Shown piece by piece: positions 1 to 8,831 of a DNA stretch of 44,269 nt. The notes under the pieces were generated by a model. The model was not told the origin of the DNA and did not search any database. It saw only the letters and a list, made by a program, of their open reading frames with translations. This DNA comes from Bryobacteraceae bacterium (GTDB lineage: Bacteria; Acidobacteriota; Terriglobia; Bryobacterales; Bryobacteraceae), in contig JANWXD010000031.1 of assembly GCA_025055455.1 (NCBI GenBank), positions 1 through 44,269 of the forward strand. The letters are read 5' to 3'. Positions within the stretch are counted from its first letter, which is position 1. The number at the start of each line of letters is the position of its first letter. A program made the translations under genes and the position numbers.

Positions 1-128
1 TGCCAACAGTCCTGCAGGTTGTCCGGCGACCGCCTACCAGACTACCAAACTCCCCGGATCCCGTCAAGTGGCTGTTGTAACCAACGGGAAACATGAGGGA
101 AATACCGGCGGCCCGCGCGGACCCGCCC

Positions 129-2231
129 TCAGTAGTCCAGCAATCGCTCCATCTGTCGCGCCAGATCCTCCGGCTGGGGCAGAATTTCGTTCTCGAGATC
201 CGGGTTGTAGGCCACCCAAGTGTCGAGAGCCCCTACTCGGCCGACCGGCGCATCGAGGCGATCGAAAAGTTCGTCGGCGATGCGGGCGGCAATCTCCGCG
301 CCATAGCCCCAAGAAACACAATCCTCGTGAGCCACCAGCACGCGACTGGTCTTTTCCACCGAAGCGCGGATGGTTTCCCAATCATACGGAGAAAGGCTGC
401 GCAAATCGATGATCTCCACGGTGCGGTGCGGATCTTTTCTCTCGATGGCGGCAGCGGCTTGCAACGCCTTTTGCACCAGGGCTCCGTAGGTGATCACCGT
501 GAGGCAGTTACCGGGTTTCACGATGCGGGCACGGCCAAACGGGATCATGAAATCTTTGCCCGGATGCGGGGAGCGGTTGTAGGGTTCGCGATACAGCTTC
601 TTGTGTTCGAGAAACAACACCGGATCGTCGCAGCGGATGGCCGTGCGGAGCAGGCCGCAAGCATCCAGGGCGTTGGAAGGCATGACGACGCGCAGACCCG
701 GGATGTGGGTGAACAGCACCTCGCCGCACTGGCTGTGATAGATGGCGCCACCCGACAGATAGCCGCCGATGGCCACACGGACCACAACGGGGCAGGAGAA
801 GGCGTTGTTGGAGCGCCACCGCAGCGTCGCCAGTTCGTTGCGCAGCTGCATCATGGCGGGCCAGATGTAGTCGAAGAACTGGATCTCGGCCACGGGTTTC
901 AAGCCGCGAGTGGCCATGCCAATGGCGCGGCCGACGATGGCCGCTTCCGCCAGAGGCGTGTCGAAGCAGCGCTCCGTGCCGAACTCGCGCTGGAGCCCGG
1001 CGGTGGCCTTGAATACGCCGCCCTTGCCCTTGACCTTGTCGAGATATTGCTCCCGCCCGCAATCGGCCACGTCCTCCCCGAAGACGATCACGCGCGGATC
1101 CCGGCGCATTTCTTCCGCCAGCGTTAGGTTGATCTCCTCCACCATCGTGCGGGGCTTGCCCTCGAACCGCGGGGGTGTGGAAAAGGCATCGGAGGTGGGA
1201 TCGACTTTGTCCGAGTAAAGGTACCGCAGCGCCGAGCCGCGCTCGGGTCCGGGCGCGCGAAGCGCCTTCTCGGTGGCGGCCTCGATTTCCTCTTCCACCT
1301 CATGGGCGATACGCTGCAGAGTGCGCAGGTCGGCGATGCCCTCGGCCAGCAGGAATTCCGGAAAGCGCGCGATGGGGTCCCGTTGGGCTTCGGCGGCGCG
1401 TTCTTCTTCCGGACGGTAGAGGCGTTCGTCGTCGGACAGCGAATGCGAGTACGGCCGAATCACGTGCGCATGCACCAAGGCGGGCCCGTGCCGCTCCCGG
1501 CACCACGCTGCCGCTTCGCGCAATGTTCGGTAGGAGGCGATGTAATCGCAGCCGTCCACCTCCAGGCGCAACAGATGCGGGAAACCGGCAAGCAGGCGAG
1601 AGATGGAGCCCCCGGCGGTTTGCTTCTCGATGGGAACCGAAATGGCGTACTGGTTGTCCTCGATGAGAAAGAGCACCGGCAACCGCTCCAAGCAAGCGGC
1701 GTTCATGGCCTCCCAGAATTCCCCTTCGCTCGTGGAGCCATCGCCGCCCGACACCAGCGTGACCTCGTCGCTGTCCGGCCGCAGCCGACGGCCGGCTTCG
1801 GCGCATCCGACCGCCTGCAGGAACTGCGTTCCCGTGGGAGAGGACTGCGCCACAACATGGAGTCGTTTGAAACCCCAGTGGGACGGCATCTGGCGGCCGC
1901 CGGAAGCCGGATCCGCAGCCGCGCCGACGGAGGCTAGCAACATCTCTTCGGCCGTGGCGCCGAGCATCAAACACATGGCGCGATCGCGGTAGTAGGGATA
2001 AAACCAGTCGTAGCCGGCGCGCAAGACGGCGCCGGCGGCCGCCGACACGGCTTCATGGCCACAGCCGCTGATCTGGAAAAAGACACGGTTCTGGCGTTTC
2101 AGAACGATCTCGCGGTCATCCAACCGGCGGGACAGGAGCATGATCCGCCAGGCATGCAACAACTGATCGGCATCCAGGCCGCCCCAGCGGGACAGCGCTT
2201 CGGCTCGGGTCTCCACGCGCGTGACCGTCAC
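129..2231 (-). CDS. Fused alpha/beta 2-oxo acid dehydrogenase E1 component (thiamine diphosphate dependent)
   Basis: This 700-residue protein joins the E1 alpha and beta subunits of a 2-oxo acid dehydrogenase, which decarboxylates a 2-oxo acid on thiamine diphosphate and passes the acyl group to a lipoyl E2. The alpha half (about 1-345) carries the ThDP/Mg motif GDGS (about 163-166) through IEDN (N193). The beta half starts near residue 360 ([13 protein letters not shown]) and contains [15 protein letters not shown] and the C-terminal transketolase-like domain with [12 protein letters not shown]. It resembles branched-chain (2-oxoisovalerate) E1 more than homodimeric pyruvate E1, but the substrate cannot be read from sequence. 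I chose the GTG start at 2231 because GGAGGGGGAGG lies 6 bases upstream; an in-frame TTG at 2282 would add 17 unlikely residues. The E2 and E3 genes are not in the window. It lies 47 bases downstream of the GTPase gene, on the same strand. Confidence 0.93.
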   Translation of the reverse strand: MTVTRVETRAEALSRWGGLDADQLLHAWRIMLLSRRLDDREIVLKRQNRVFFQISGCGHEAVSAAAGAVLRAGYDWFYPYYRDRAMCLMLGATAEEMLLASVGAAADPASGGRQMPSHWGFKRLHVVAQSSPTGTQFLQAVGCAEAGRRLRPDSDEVTLVSGGDGSTSEGEFWEAMNAACLERLPVLFLIEDNQYAISVPIEKQTAGGSISRLLAGFPHLLRLEVDGCDYIASYRTLREAAAWCRERHGPALVHAHVIRPYSHSLSDDERLYRPEEERAAEAQRDPIARFPEFLLAEGIADLRTLQRIAHEVEEEIEAATEKALRAPGPERGSALRYLYSDKVDPTSDAFSTPPRFEGKPRTMVEEINLTLAEEMRRDPRVIVFGEDVADCGREQYLDKVKGKGGVFKATAGLQREFGTERCFDTPLAEAAIVGRAIGMATRGLKPVAEIQFFDYIWPAMMQLRNELATLRWRSNNAFSCPVVVRVAIGGYLSGGAIYHSQCGEVLFTHIPGLRVVMPSNALDACGLLRTAIRCDDPVLFLEHKKLYREPYNRSPHPGKDFMIPFGRARIVKPGNCLTVITYGALVQKALQAAAAIERKDPHRTVEIIDLRSLSPYDWETIRASVEKTSRVLVAHEDCVSWGYGAEIAARIADELFDRLDAPVGRVGALDTWVAYNPDLENEILPQPEDLARQMERLLDY

Positions 2232-2278
2232 GGCACGCCTCCCCCTCCAGTGTAAACCGGACCGATTCGGTCCCAGGA

Positions 2279-3220
2279 TCAAATGTGGAATTCCAGGATG
2301 TCTTTATCCTCGACGGGGTGATGGCGCTCCACCATCAGACCGTCCCGGCCGGCGTCGAGACGGTACAGGCGCGCAAACTTCAGCCGCTCGGCGAAATCCT
2401 GATGCACCAGGCGGGCAGCATCTTCCACCGTCTGGCCGCGGCGCAGCAGGTACGGCGCCGTCAAGTCCGGTTTCTTGCCCGGGACTTTGGTGTAGACGCG
2501 CACGACTTCGAGGGCTTCAAAGAGCGCGCGCGCAAATCGATCCAGGTTCCGGCCGGTCAGCGCGGAGAGGCAAACGGTGCGGCACCGTGTCCCGTAGAGC
2601 TCGGCCAAGGCCGCAAAGCTCTGCTCGGCCTCGGCCAGGTCCGCCTTATTTCCCACCAGCAGGCGCGGGCCCGGCAACCGGCGCTGCTCCAGCCACTCAA
2701 AGACGAATTCCGTTTGCTCCAGCACGGCCGGATCCGTGGGATCCACCACGAGGACGCTCAGGCTGGCGTAGCGGATCACTTGAGGCAGCCACGGCTCGGC
2801 GTACTCCGCACACAGCGGCGGCAAATCGACGAGCTGGATCGGGACGTCTTCGAAATACATCATGCCCGGGGTGGGGAGGCGCGTGGTGAAGGGATAGGGC
2901 GCGACCTGAGGCCGTGCGTGCGTCAAAGCGCAAACGAGTTGGGACTTGCCGGAGTTGGGCGGCCCGAGCAACGCCACCTGGCCAGCTCCCTCCTTCTTGA
3001 TGACGTAAAAAGGCGTGGCATGTGCCGCGCCTCGCTTCGGCGATTCCTTGCGGACCTGCGCCAGTTTGCGTTTGATGTCGGCTTGAAGCTTCTCCGTGCC
3101 CTTGTGCTTGGGCACGGTAGCGAGCATCCGCTCGAGCGCGGCGATTCTTTCTTCCCGCGTTTGGGCCTGACGGTACTGTTCCTCGGCCGCCAAGAACTCC
3201 GGCGTCAGGTTGGCGGGCAT
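2279..3220 (-). CDS. DRG/Obg-like GTPase with C-terminal TGS domain
   Basis: A 313-residue P-loop GTPase of the Obg/DRG group. After a charged, probably helical N-terminus (1-70) come G1 GPPNSGKS (86-93), the switch I FTT (111-113), a G3 reading DLPP (132-135), G4 NKAD (191-194) and G5-like SALTG. Residues from about 245 to the end look like a TGS domain. Known relatives bind ribosomes or RNA and act in translation or stress. The G3 glycine of the usual DxPG is replaced by proline, which is odd because that glycine contacts the gamma phosphate. ATG start. Only 18 bases separate it from the histidine kinase gene upstream, and the E1 gene follows, so co-transcription of all three is possible. 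The specific function is unknown. Confidence 0.88.
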   Translation of the reverse strand: MPANLTPEFLAAEEQYRQAQTREERIAALERMLATVPKHKGTEKLQADIKRKLAQVRKESPKRGAAHATPFYVIKKEGAGQVALLGPPNSGKSQLVCALTHARPQVAPYPFTTRLPTPGMMYFEDVPIQLVDLPPLCAEYAEPWLPQVIRYASLSVLVVDPTDPAVLEQTEFVFEWLEQRRLPGPRLLVGNKADLAEAEQSFAALAELYGTRCRTVCLSALTGRNLDRFARALFEALEVVRVYTKVPGKKPDLTAPYLLRRGQTVEDAARLVHQDFAERLKFARLYRLDAGRDGLMVERHHPVEDKDILEFHI

Positions 3221-3238
3221 GGCCTTCTGCCCGCCAGC

Positions 3239-5272
3239 TTAACACCGGCCGGTTTCGGCAGAAAGCGCTCGGGGGAAATAGATCGTGATGCGCGTGCCGC
3301 GGCCGGGTGCGCTCTCGACCGCAATCTCTCCGCGGTGCTCCTTGACGATGCCGTAGACGATGGAGAGGCCGAGTCCCGTGCCTTTCCCCGGTTCCTTTGT
3401 CGTGAAGAAGGGCTCGAAGATCCGGCTCCGCACGTCCGCTTCCATGCCGCAGCCGCTGTCGCACAATGACAGTGTGATGTAGTGGCCCGGCCCCAAGCCG
3501 AGGGCCGGCTCGGGGCGCGACAGCTGGGCGGCCCCGGTCTCCACCACCAGTCGGCCGCCCTCTGGCATAGCGTCTCGCGCGTTGAGCGCCAGGTTGATCA
3601 AGACCTGTTCGATCTGGGCGGGATCAGCCACGACGGGGGCACGGCCGGGTTGCAGGTTCAGCACCAGGTCCACGTGGTCCCCGGCGGTGCGGCGCAGCCA
3701 GGATTCCATGCGCGCGACCACTTCGTTGAGATCTATAAGCCGGGGCTCGGCCACCTGGCGGCGGCTGAAGGTCAGCAGCTGTTGGGTCAGCTCCATGGCC
3801 CGCCCTGCGGCTTGGAGAATTTCCCGGGCGGTCGGTTGCAGCTCCTCCGGAGCGAGGTCCCCCGCAGCCAAAAGGTGAGCGTAGCCGGAAATGATCGTGA
3901 GGAGATTGTTGAAGTCGTGCGCCACGCCGCCGGCCAGGCGGCCGACGGCTTCCATTTTTTGCGCCTGCCGCAACTGCTCTTCGAGCTGCTTTCTCCTTCG
4001 CTCGGCAGCTTCCCGCTCCAGAGCGCCAGCAAAGATGCTGCTGAGCGTTTCCAACAAGGCCGCGTCGTCCGGGCTCCAGGACTTTTCGCCGCGCACCGAC
4101 TCGAAGCCGACGAACCCCATCAGCCGCCCGCCCCAGCTGAGAGGCACGGCCAAGACCGACCGAATCTGGCGGGCCTCGAACGCTGCCCGTTCCGCCGCAG
4201 CCTCGGGAGGCAGATCGGCGAGGCGCGAGACGTAGATCGGTTCGCGGCGCTCCAGATGGTCCATCCACCACCGGAATTTGGCCACGGCCACGTCTTGCAA
4301 CCGCTCGCGCTGCGGTGCGATTCCCGCCGCGCACCATTCGTGGGTGTTGCGTACGGTGGCGCCATCCTCGGAGAGCAGGAATAGGTAGGTGCGGTCCACT
4401 CCCATCGCCTCGCCGACCGCCCGCAGCGCTTCCGTCACCGCGGCATCCACCTGCTCGGGCACGCGATTGAGGAAGTCGGCGGAAATGCGCGCGAGGAGCT
4501 TCTCCAATTCCAGACGGCGCCACAGGTACCGTTCGACGTGCACTCGGTCCGTGACGTCCACCGCCACCCCGATCACGCCCGTAACACGACCGCCGGCATC
4601 GCGCAGCGGCGAATACCATACCTCAAAAACACTGCCGTCGACTCCGACCGTGCTCTTGAAAGTGTCTCCGCCCAAGGCACGACGAAAATTCTCCAGGATC
4701 GCGGGGTGGTTGCCGTACAAGTCGAAAATCGAACGCCCGACCACCTGCCCCGGACGCAATCCCAGACGTTCCAGGCCTTTGCCCTCGGAAAGCAGAAAGG
4801 TCCCGCGTTCGTCCAGCGCGAAGAGGACCACCGGCGCGTTGCTCATGACGTCCTGCAGCCGCTCCCGGCTGGTGTGCAGCTCCTGCTCGATGCGCCGGCG
4901 CTCGTGCGCGTCGCAAGCCGTGAGAACGACGGCGGGCGTCGGGCCCCCCAACGGCACGCCCACGCAGGACATCAGGCGCAGCGAGCCGTCGGCAACCCGC
5001 CAGTGAATCTCGCGGCCGGCAGGCCCGCCACAAGCTAGAGCTTCTTCGAGGAGGCTCCGCAGTGCGGCTGCCTCCGCCGTCGGCGTCAACACATCCCACA
5101 TGAAGGCGCCGAGCAGGCGGGAACGACTAGCGCCGCTGATTTCCTCGGCGGCCCGGTTGGCATACGCAATGCGGCCCTGGGCATCCAGCACGGTTACTGG
5201 CACAGAGATAGCGTCCAGGAGGGAGGGACCGTCCCAGCAGCCCAGTTGTGCGTTGCCGCCGCTCGCCACCAC
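3239..5272 (-). CDS. PAS/PAS/GAF sensor histidine kinase
   Basis: A 677-residue cytoplasmic sensor kinase with no clear membrane segment. In order: a PAS domain (about 15-130, [18 protein letters not shown]), a second PAS with PAC (about 135-250), a GAF domain (about 260-425), a HisKA dimerisation helix with phospho-acceptor H452 in VAHDFNN, and a HATPase_c domain (about 550-670) with N-box [17 protein letters not shown] and the [12 protein letters not shown] glycine box. The HDFNN H-box is typical of kinases often linked to redox, light or small-ligand sensing. No receiver domain is fused and no response regulator is adjacent, so it is an orphan here. The start is GTG with a second in-frame GTG immediately after it; an AGG lies 5 bases upstream. 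It is divergent from the astacin protease gene. Confidence 0.92.
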   Translation of the reverse strand: MVASGGNAQLGCWDGPSLLDAISVPVTVLDAQGRIAYANRAAEEISGASRSRLLGAFMWDVLTPTAEAAALRSLLEEALACGGPAGREIHWRVADGSLRLMSCVGVPLGGPTPAVVLTACDAHERRRIEQELHTSRERLQDVMSNAPVVLFALDERGTFLLSEGKGLERLGLRPGQVVGRSIFDLYGNHPAILENFRRALGGDTFKSTVGVDGSVFEVWYSPLRDAGGRVTGVIGVAVDVTDRVHVERYLWRRLELEKLLARISADFLNRVPEQVDAAVTEALRAVGEAMGVDRTYLFLLSEDGATVRNTHEWCAAGIAPQRERLQDVAVAKFRWWMDHLERREPIYVSRLADLPPEAAAERAAFEARQIRSVLAVPLSWGGRLMGFVGFESVRGEKSWSPDDAALLETLSSIFAGALEREAAERRRKQLEEQLRQAQKMEAVGRLAGGVAHDFNNLLTIISGYAHLLAAGDLAPEELQPTAREILQAAGRAMELTQQLLTFSRRQVAEPRLIDLNEVVARMESWLRRTAGDHVDLVLNLQPGRAPVVADPAQIEQVLINLALNARDAMPEGGRLVVETGAAQLSRPEPALGLGPGHYITLSLCDSGCGMEADVRSRIFEPFFTTKEPGKGTGLGLSIVYGIVKEHRGEIAVESAPGRGTRITIYFPRALSAETGRC

Positions 5273-5309
5273 GAGCGCCTGTCGGGGCGCGGAGGATTCG
5301 ACGATTTCG

Positions 5310-5339
5310 AATATACCCGCCGCCTTCCCGCTGCCGCAA
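5310..5339 (-). promoter_or_regulatory. Candidate promoter for the PAS/GAF kinase
   Basis: Read on the minus strand, TTGCGG (5339-5334) and TATATT (5315-5310) are spaced by 18 bases and end 37 bases before the GTG start. The -10 matches five of six consensus positions, while the -35 matches only three. It is a prediction from sequence only. Confidence 0.3.
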
Positions 5340-5371
5340 CCGCGCCGTCTCGGTCGACTTGCTTTTCTCGA

Positions 5372-5377
5372 TAGAAT
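5372..5377 (+). promoter_or_regulatory. -10-like hexamer upstream of the astacin gene
   Basis: TAGAAT sits 17 bases before the chosen GTG, with GATAGG as ribosome binding site in between. No good -35 is visible at 16-18 bases, so this is a weak prediction. Confidence 0.25.
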
Positions 5378-5394
5378 TGTCGGATAGGCTTGCC

Positions 5395-7827
5395 GTGTCT
5401 GGCCGGGTGAAGCTCGCCGCTTTGGCGCTGCTCTTTCTCCCTACCGCCCAACCCGCCGGGCAGCCGGACATCCGCACCGTCTGGCACCGAGGCAAGCCGC
5501 TGACCTACGAGGTGGTGGGCGGCTTGGCCCTTTTTCAGGGCGACATCATACTGGGCACCGCGCAAGAGCTCGAGGCCATTGCCGCTTCGGGACGGCGGGA
5601 CGCTTCGGTCCTGAACATCCCGGCGCGGCGGTGGCCCGGCGGCGTGATCCCGTATGTCATCGACTCCGACCTCCCGAATCCTCGCCGCGTGCTGGACGCG
5701 ATCGAACACTGGAACACGAATACCCCGATCCGCCTGATTCCGCGAACGGCGGAAAGCAACTATATTCGCTTCTTCCGTCAAACCGGAACCGGTACATGCT
5801 CTTCTTTCGTGGGCATGGTCGGGGGCGCGCAGCGCATCAATCTGGACGACGGCTGTGGCGTCGTGGCGGTGATCCATGAAATCGGCCATGCGGTTGGCCT
5901 CTGGCATGAGCAGTCTCGCGCCGACCGGGACCGGCACGTGACCATCCTCTTCCCGAACATCGACAAGCGTTACTTGCATAACTTCGTTCAGGAGATCGAG
6001 TTCGGTGAGGACGTCGGTCCCTACGACTACGCCTCCGTGATGCACTACCGGGCGACGACGTTCAGCCGCAATGGCCTACCCACCATCGAGACGATTCCGC
6101 CAGGGATTCCGATCGGAGAAGCGGTCGGACTGTCCCCCGGCGACATCGACGCCGTGCGCTGGATGTATGGACAAACGGCGGGCAGGGTCACTATCGCCAC
6201 CAACCCGCCCGGGCTCGAGGTGGTGGTGGACGGGGCCAGACATATTGCACCGGTTTCGTTCGACTGGGCCCCGGGCAGCGTGCACACCATCGGCGTCGAA
6301 TCACCGCAAGGGGGCGGCGCCACGCGTTACGTCTTCGCCCGGTGGAGCGACGAGGGAGCCTCCACCCATCGCATAACCGTCTCCGAGTCGGTGCGGGTCT
6401 ATACCGCCCACTTCGCGGTCCAGCACCGGTTTTCCGTCGGCGTTTCCCCAGTGGGCAGTGGCAACGTCGTCCTCGAACCAGCGCCCCAGGAGGGATACTA
6501 TACAGCACGCTCGATGGTCCGTATGACGCCCGTGCCCGCGCCGGGATTTTCCTTTCTCGGCTGGGCCGGAACGCAAGGCGGCTCCGCCAATCCCAAGGAG
6601 GTCATGATCCGCGGCGAAAATGCCGTCACCGCTCAATTTACGAGATCCCCCGTCACAACCATCGCCACGAACCCCCCGGGGCTGACCGTGATCGTGGACG
6701 GCACACGCTATACGGCGCCGCAAAGTTTCACGTGGGCGCCCGGCAGCACTCACACGATCGGCGTAAGCACACCTCAGACCAGCGTGGCGGCGCGGTACGT
6801 GTTCCGAGACTGGAGCGACGGGGGGGCACAAACCCACACCATCACGGCTTCGGCCGAATCGCAAACGTTCACGGCCAACTTCACGACCCAATACCTGTTC
6901 ACGATCACGGGCGCGGGCGGCGGCTCGGTCACGCGAACGCCGGATGCGAGCGACAACTACTATGACGAGGGCACGACCGTGGAGCTCCGCGCGGCGCCAA
7001 ACACCGGTTTTGTCTTCGACTACTGGACCGGAGACCTCGGGGGACGCGCCAATCCGCAGACCCTTATCGTGCGGACTCAGCACGTCGTTTCGGCGCGTTT
7101 TCGGCGGCCCTCGACGGCGTCTTTCGCCGTGGTCAACGGCGCCAGTTACGAGGCCGGCGGCGTGGCTCCGGGACAGATCGTCACGCTATTCGGGTCCAAT
7201 CTGGGCCCGGAGACCGCGGTCGGACTGCAATTGGATTCCTCGGGTCGAGTGGCGACGCAGCTTGCCGGCACCCGGATCCTGTTCGACGGGGTGCCCGCTC
7301 CCTTGATCGCCGTGCAAGCGCGCCAGTCCAGCGCCGTGACGCCGTTTTCGGTCGCCGGAAAAACCGTGGTGCTGGTCACCGTCGAGTATCTGGGCCAGCG
7401 GACCCAGAGCCTGTTCGTGCCCGTGGTGACCGCTGCGCCGGGAATTTTCACCCTGGACCAGAGCGGCCGGGGCCAAGGCGCAATCCTCAATCAGGACGGC
7501 GTCACTGTCAACTCACCGGAGAACCCCGCGGCGCGGGGTTCGGTAGTGTCCCTGTTTGCAACAGGCGCCGGCGAGACGGAACCGCCGAGCCAGGACGGCG
7601 TCGTAGCTTGGGGGATCTTGCCAGCCCCCAGACTCCCGGTTGCGGTGCGGATTGGCGGTGCCACCGCGGAGGTGCTTTACGCAGGGGCGGCCCCGGGGCT
7701 GGTTTCCGGCGTGCTCCAGGTGAATGTTCGCGTGCCGTGGAACATCGAGCCGGGCGACTATGTGCCGGTGGAACTCACCGTGGGCCGCGCCACGAGCCTC
7801 CCGGCCGTGACGATGTCGGTGCGCTGA
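5395..7827 (+). CDS. Secreted astacin-like (M12A) zinc metalloprotease with duplicated beta-rich modules and Solibacter-type C-terminal domain
   Basis: An 810-residue exported protease. A short hydrophobic leader (residues about 5-22) is followed by an astacin catalytic domain with zinc motif HEIGHAVGLWHE (161-172; ligands H161, H165, H171, catalytic E162) and Met-turn SVMHY (214-218). Two tandem copies of a roughly 155-residue module follow (about 265-419 and 420-572), each opening with IATNPPG and V-VDG (PEGA-like) and continuing with a segment resembling a Listeria/Bacteroides-type repeat (GFSFLGWAG, GFVFDYWTG). The last 230 residues (from SFAVVNGASYEAGGVAPGQ) are the Solibacter-type C-terminal domain found repeatedly in secreted acidobacterial proteins. 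I chose the GTG at 5395 because GATAGG lies 6 bases upstream; GTG at 5407 is the alternative. Substrate unknown; it probably acts outside the cytoplasm. Confidence 0.9.
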   Translation: MSGRVKLAALALLFLPTAQPAGQPDIRTVWHRGKPLTYEVVGGLALFQGDIILGTAQELEAIAASGRRDASVLNIPARRWPGGVIPYVIDSDLPNPRRVLDAIEHWNTNTPIRLIPRTAESNYIRFFRQTGTGTCSSFVGMVGGAQRINLDDGCGVVAVIHEIGHAVGLWHEQSRADRDRHVTILFPNIDKRYLHNFVQEIEFGEDVGPYDYASVMHYRATTFSRNGLPTIETIPPGIPIGEAVGLSPGDIDAVRWMYGQTAGRVTIATNPPGLEVVVDGARHIAPVSFDWAPGSVHTIGVESPQGGGATRYVFARWSDEGASTHRITVSESVRVYTAHFAVQHRFSVGVSPVGSGNVVLEPAPQEGYYTARSMVRMTPVPAPGFSFLGWAGTQGGSANPKEVMIRGENAVTAQFTRSPVTTIATNPPGLTVIVDGTRYTAPQSFTWAPGSTHTIGVSTPQTSVAARYVFRDWSDGGAQTHTITASAESQTFTANFTTQYLFTITGAGGGSVTRTPDASDNYYDEGTTVELRAAPNTGFVFDYWTGDLGGRANPQTLIVRTQHVVSARFRRPSTASFAVVNGASYEAGGVAPGQIVTLFGSNLGPETAVGLQLDSSGRVATQLAGTRILFDGVPAPLIAVQARQSSAVTPFSVAGKTVVLVTVEYLGQRTQSLFVPVVTAAPGIFTLDQSGRGQGAILNQDGVTVNSPENPAARGSVVSLFATGAGETEPPSQDGVVAWGILPAPRLPVAVRIGGATAEVLYAGAAPGLVSGVLQVNVRVPWNIEPGDYVPVELTVGRATSLPAVTMSVR
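6187..6651 (+). repeat. Intragenic tandem module, copy 1
   Basis: First copy of the duplicated module in the astacin-like protease (155 codons). It begins VTIATNPPGLEVVVDG and ends just before the second copy. Shared anchors with copy 2 are IATNPPG, VDG, APGS-HTIGV, RYVF-WSD, and GF-F--W-G. Confidence 0.8.
6652..7110 (+). repeat. Intragenic tandem module, copy 2
   Basis: Second copy (about 153 codons), beginning VTTIATNPPGLTVIVDG and directly abutting copy 1. The copies are clearly alignable but diverged, so the duplication is not recent. The boundary with the C-terminal domain is approximate. Confidence 0.8.
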
Positions 7828-7842
7828 CGCAGCCGTCGGGTC

Positions 7843-7885
7843 CGCCAAGCTCGTTCTTACGGCGCCTGCGGCTACAGCTTTGGCG
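7843..7885. terminator. Possible bidirectional terminator between convergent genes
   Basis: CGCCAAGCT (7843-7851) pairs with AGCTTTGGCG (7876-7885) if one T is bulged, spanning the 44-base gap between two convergent genes and reaching into the last codons of the VWFA gene. There is no clear U-tract, so evidence for termination is weak. Confidence 0.3.
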
Positions 7886-8810
7886 CGTAATAACCTTTCC
7901 GCGCGCGCACGATGAGATCTTTGCGGTCCTTGACCCGCACCTCGACCTCCTGGTAAGAGCCGTCGGTGCGCAGGGGCTCCGGCCGGTAGAGGATGTTGTA
8001 TTGGTGCCGGAGCTCGTTGGCGATGTTCTCGAACGACTGCGCCAGATCTTCGACCTTGAACGGGAAGAAGGTTGTCCCGCCGGTTTCCGAAGCCAGGTAC
8101 TTCAGCACCTTGTCGCCATCGCTTTCGGTGCGCGAGATGTTCGTGGAGATGCAGTAGATCACCGCGTCCGCCCTTTGGGCCATCTCGAGGGCTTGGTCGC
8201 GGGAGGAGCGGCTCTGGTTATCCTCCCCGTCGCTCAAAATGACCATGGCACGCCGGAATTTGTGCCGGGGTTGGTCCTGCATCAGCTTGTCGCGCGCCGC
8301 GAAAAAGATCGCATCGTACAACGCGGTACCCCCGCCCGGCCGCAGCTCGCGGACGGTCCGGGCAAGGAGTTCGATGTCGTCGGTCAGGTCTGCCTGGAGC
8401 GTCGGTGCGGTGTCGAAACTGATGATGGCCGCCTTGTCCTGGCGCGGCCGGATGACGCTGTTGATGAACTCGATGGCCGCTTCCTGGATGAACCGGAAGC
8501 GGGGCCGGACGCTGTTGCTAGTGTCGATGAGAATCGCCAATCGTAGCGGCAGGTCGGTCTCGGCCGCGAACTCGAGAATCTTCTGCTGCCGCTTGCCCTC
8601 GCGCACGATGAAGTCGTCGCGCGTCAGGTCGGTCACGAAGCGGCCCTTCCGATCCGTTACCGTGAACAGAAGGTTGACACGCGTGACGTCGAGGATGATG
8701 CGGGTCCGCTCGTCGAGATCCTGAGGCGCCGCCTGAGGGTTCGTCTGCGGGCTGGCCCGCGCAGCCCAGAGACCGGCGCTCAGCAGCGCAGCCGCAACCA
8801 GGGGTTTCAT
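7872..8810 (-). CDS. Secreted VWFA-related acidobacterial protein
   Basis: A 312-residue protein with an N-terminal signal peptide (MKPLVAAALLSAGLWAARA) and one von Willebrand factor A domain (about 90-270). The metal-binding MIDAS is complete: DTSNS (96-100), the threonine in GGGTALYD, and the aspartate in SDGEDN. A short beta-rich stretch precedes the VWA domain (VNLLFTVTDRKGRFV, DLTRDDF), as in the acidobacterial VWFA-related family. Such proteins are exported and thought to bind partners through a divalent cation; the partner is unknown. ATG start with AGAGG a few bases upstream. A TATAAT hexamer lies 15 bases before the ATG at the end of the rluD-like gene, so it may be transcribed separately from that gene. 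Confidence 0.92.
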   Translation of the reverse strand: MKPLVAAALLSAGLWAARASPQTNPQAAPQDLDERTRIILDVTRVNLLFTVTDRKGRFVTDLTRDDFIVREGKRQQKILEFAAETDLPLRLAILIDTSNSVRPRFRFIQEAAIEFINSVIRPRQDKAAIISFDTAPTLQADLTDDIELLARTVRELRPGGGTALYDAIFFAARDKLMQDQPRHKFRRAMVILSDGEDNQSRSSRDQALEMAQRADAVIYCISTNISRTESDGDKVLKYLASETGGTTFFPFKVEDLAQSFENIANELRHQYNILYRPEPLRTDGSYQEVEVRVKDRKDLIVRARKGYYAPKL

Positions 8811-8825
8811 GACGCCTCTGCCTCG

Positions 8826-8831
8826 ATTATA
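8826..8831 (-). promoter_or_regulatory. TATAAT -10 hexamer before the VWFA gene
   Basis: A perfect minus-strand TATAAT overlaps the stop region of the pseudouridine synthase gene and lies 15 bases before the VWFA ATG. Transcription from it would give a leader of roughly 8-9 bases. No convincing -35 is seen. Confidence 0.35.

Noticed and set aside
1-128. End of a gene entering from the left edge
   Set aside because: Short open frames exist in all phases but none has a motif, so no call can be supported.
93-1127. Long plus-strand open frame opposite the E1 gene
   Set aside because: It is antisense to a well-supported gene and shows no family motifs; long antisense frames are common in GC-rich sequence.
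2285-3469. 394-codon plus-strand frame opposite the GTPase
   Set aside because: It is the mirror of the GTPase and the kinase end, and has no recognisable domain.
5194-6045. 283-codon minus-strand frame across the kinase/protease gap
   Set aside because: It spans the start regions of two good divergent genes and has no homology-like motifs.
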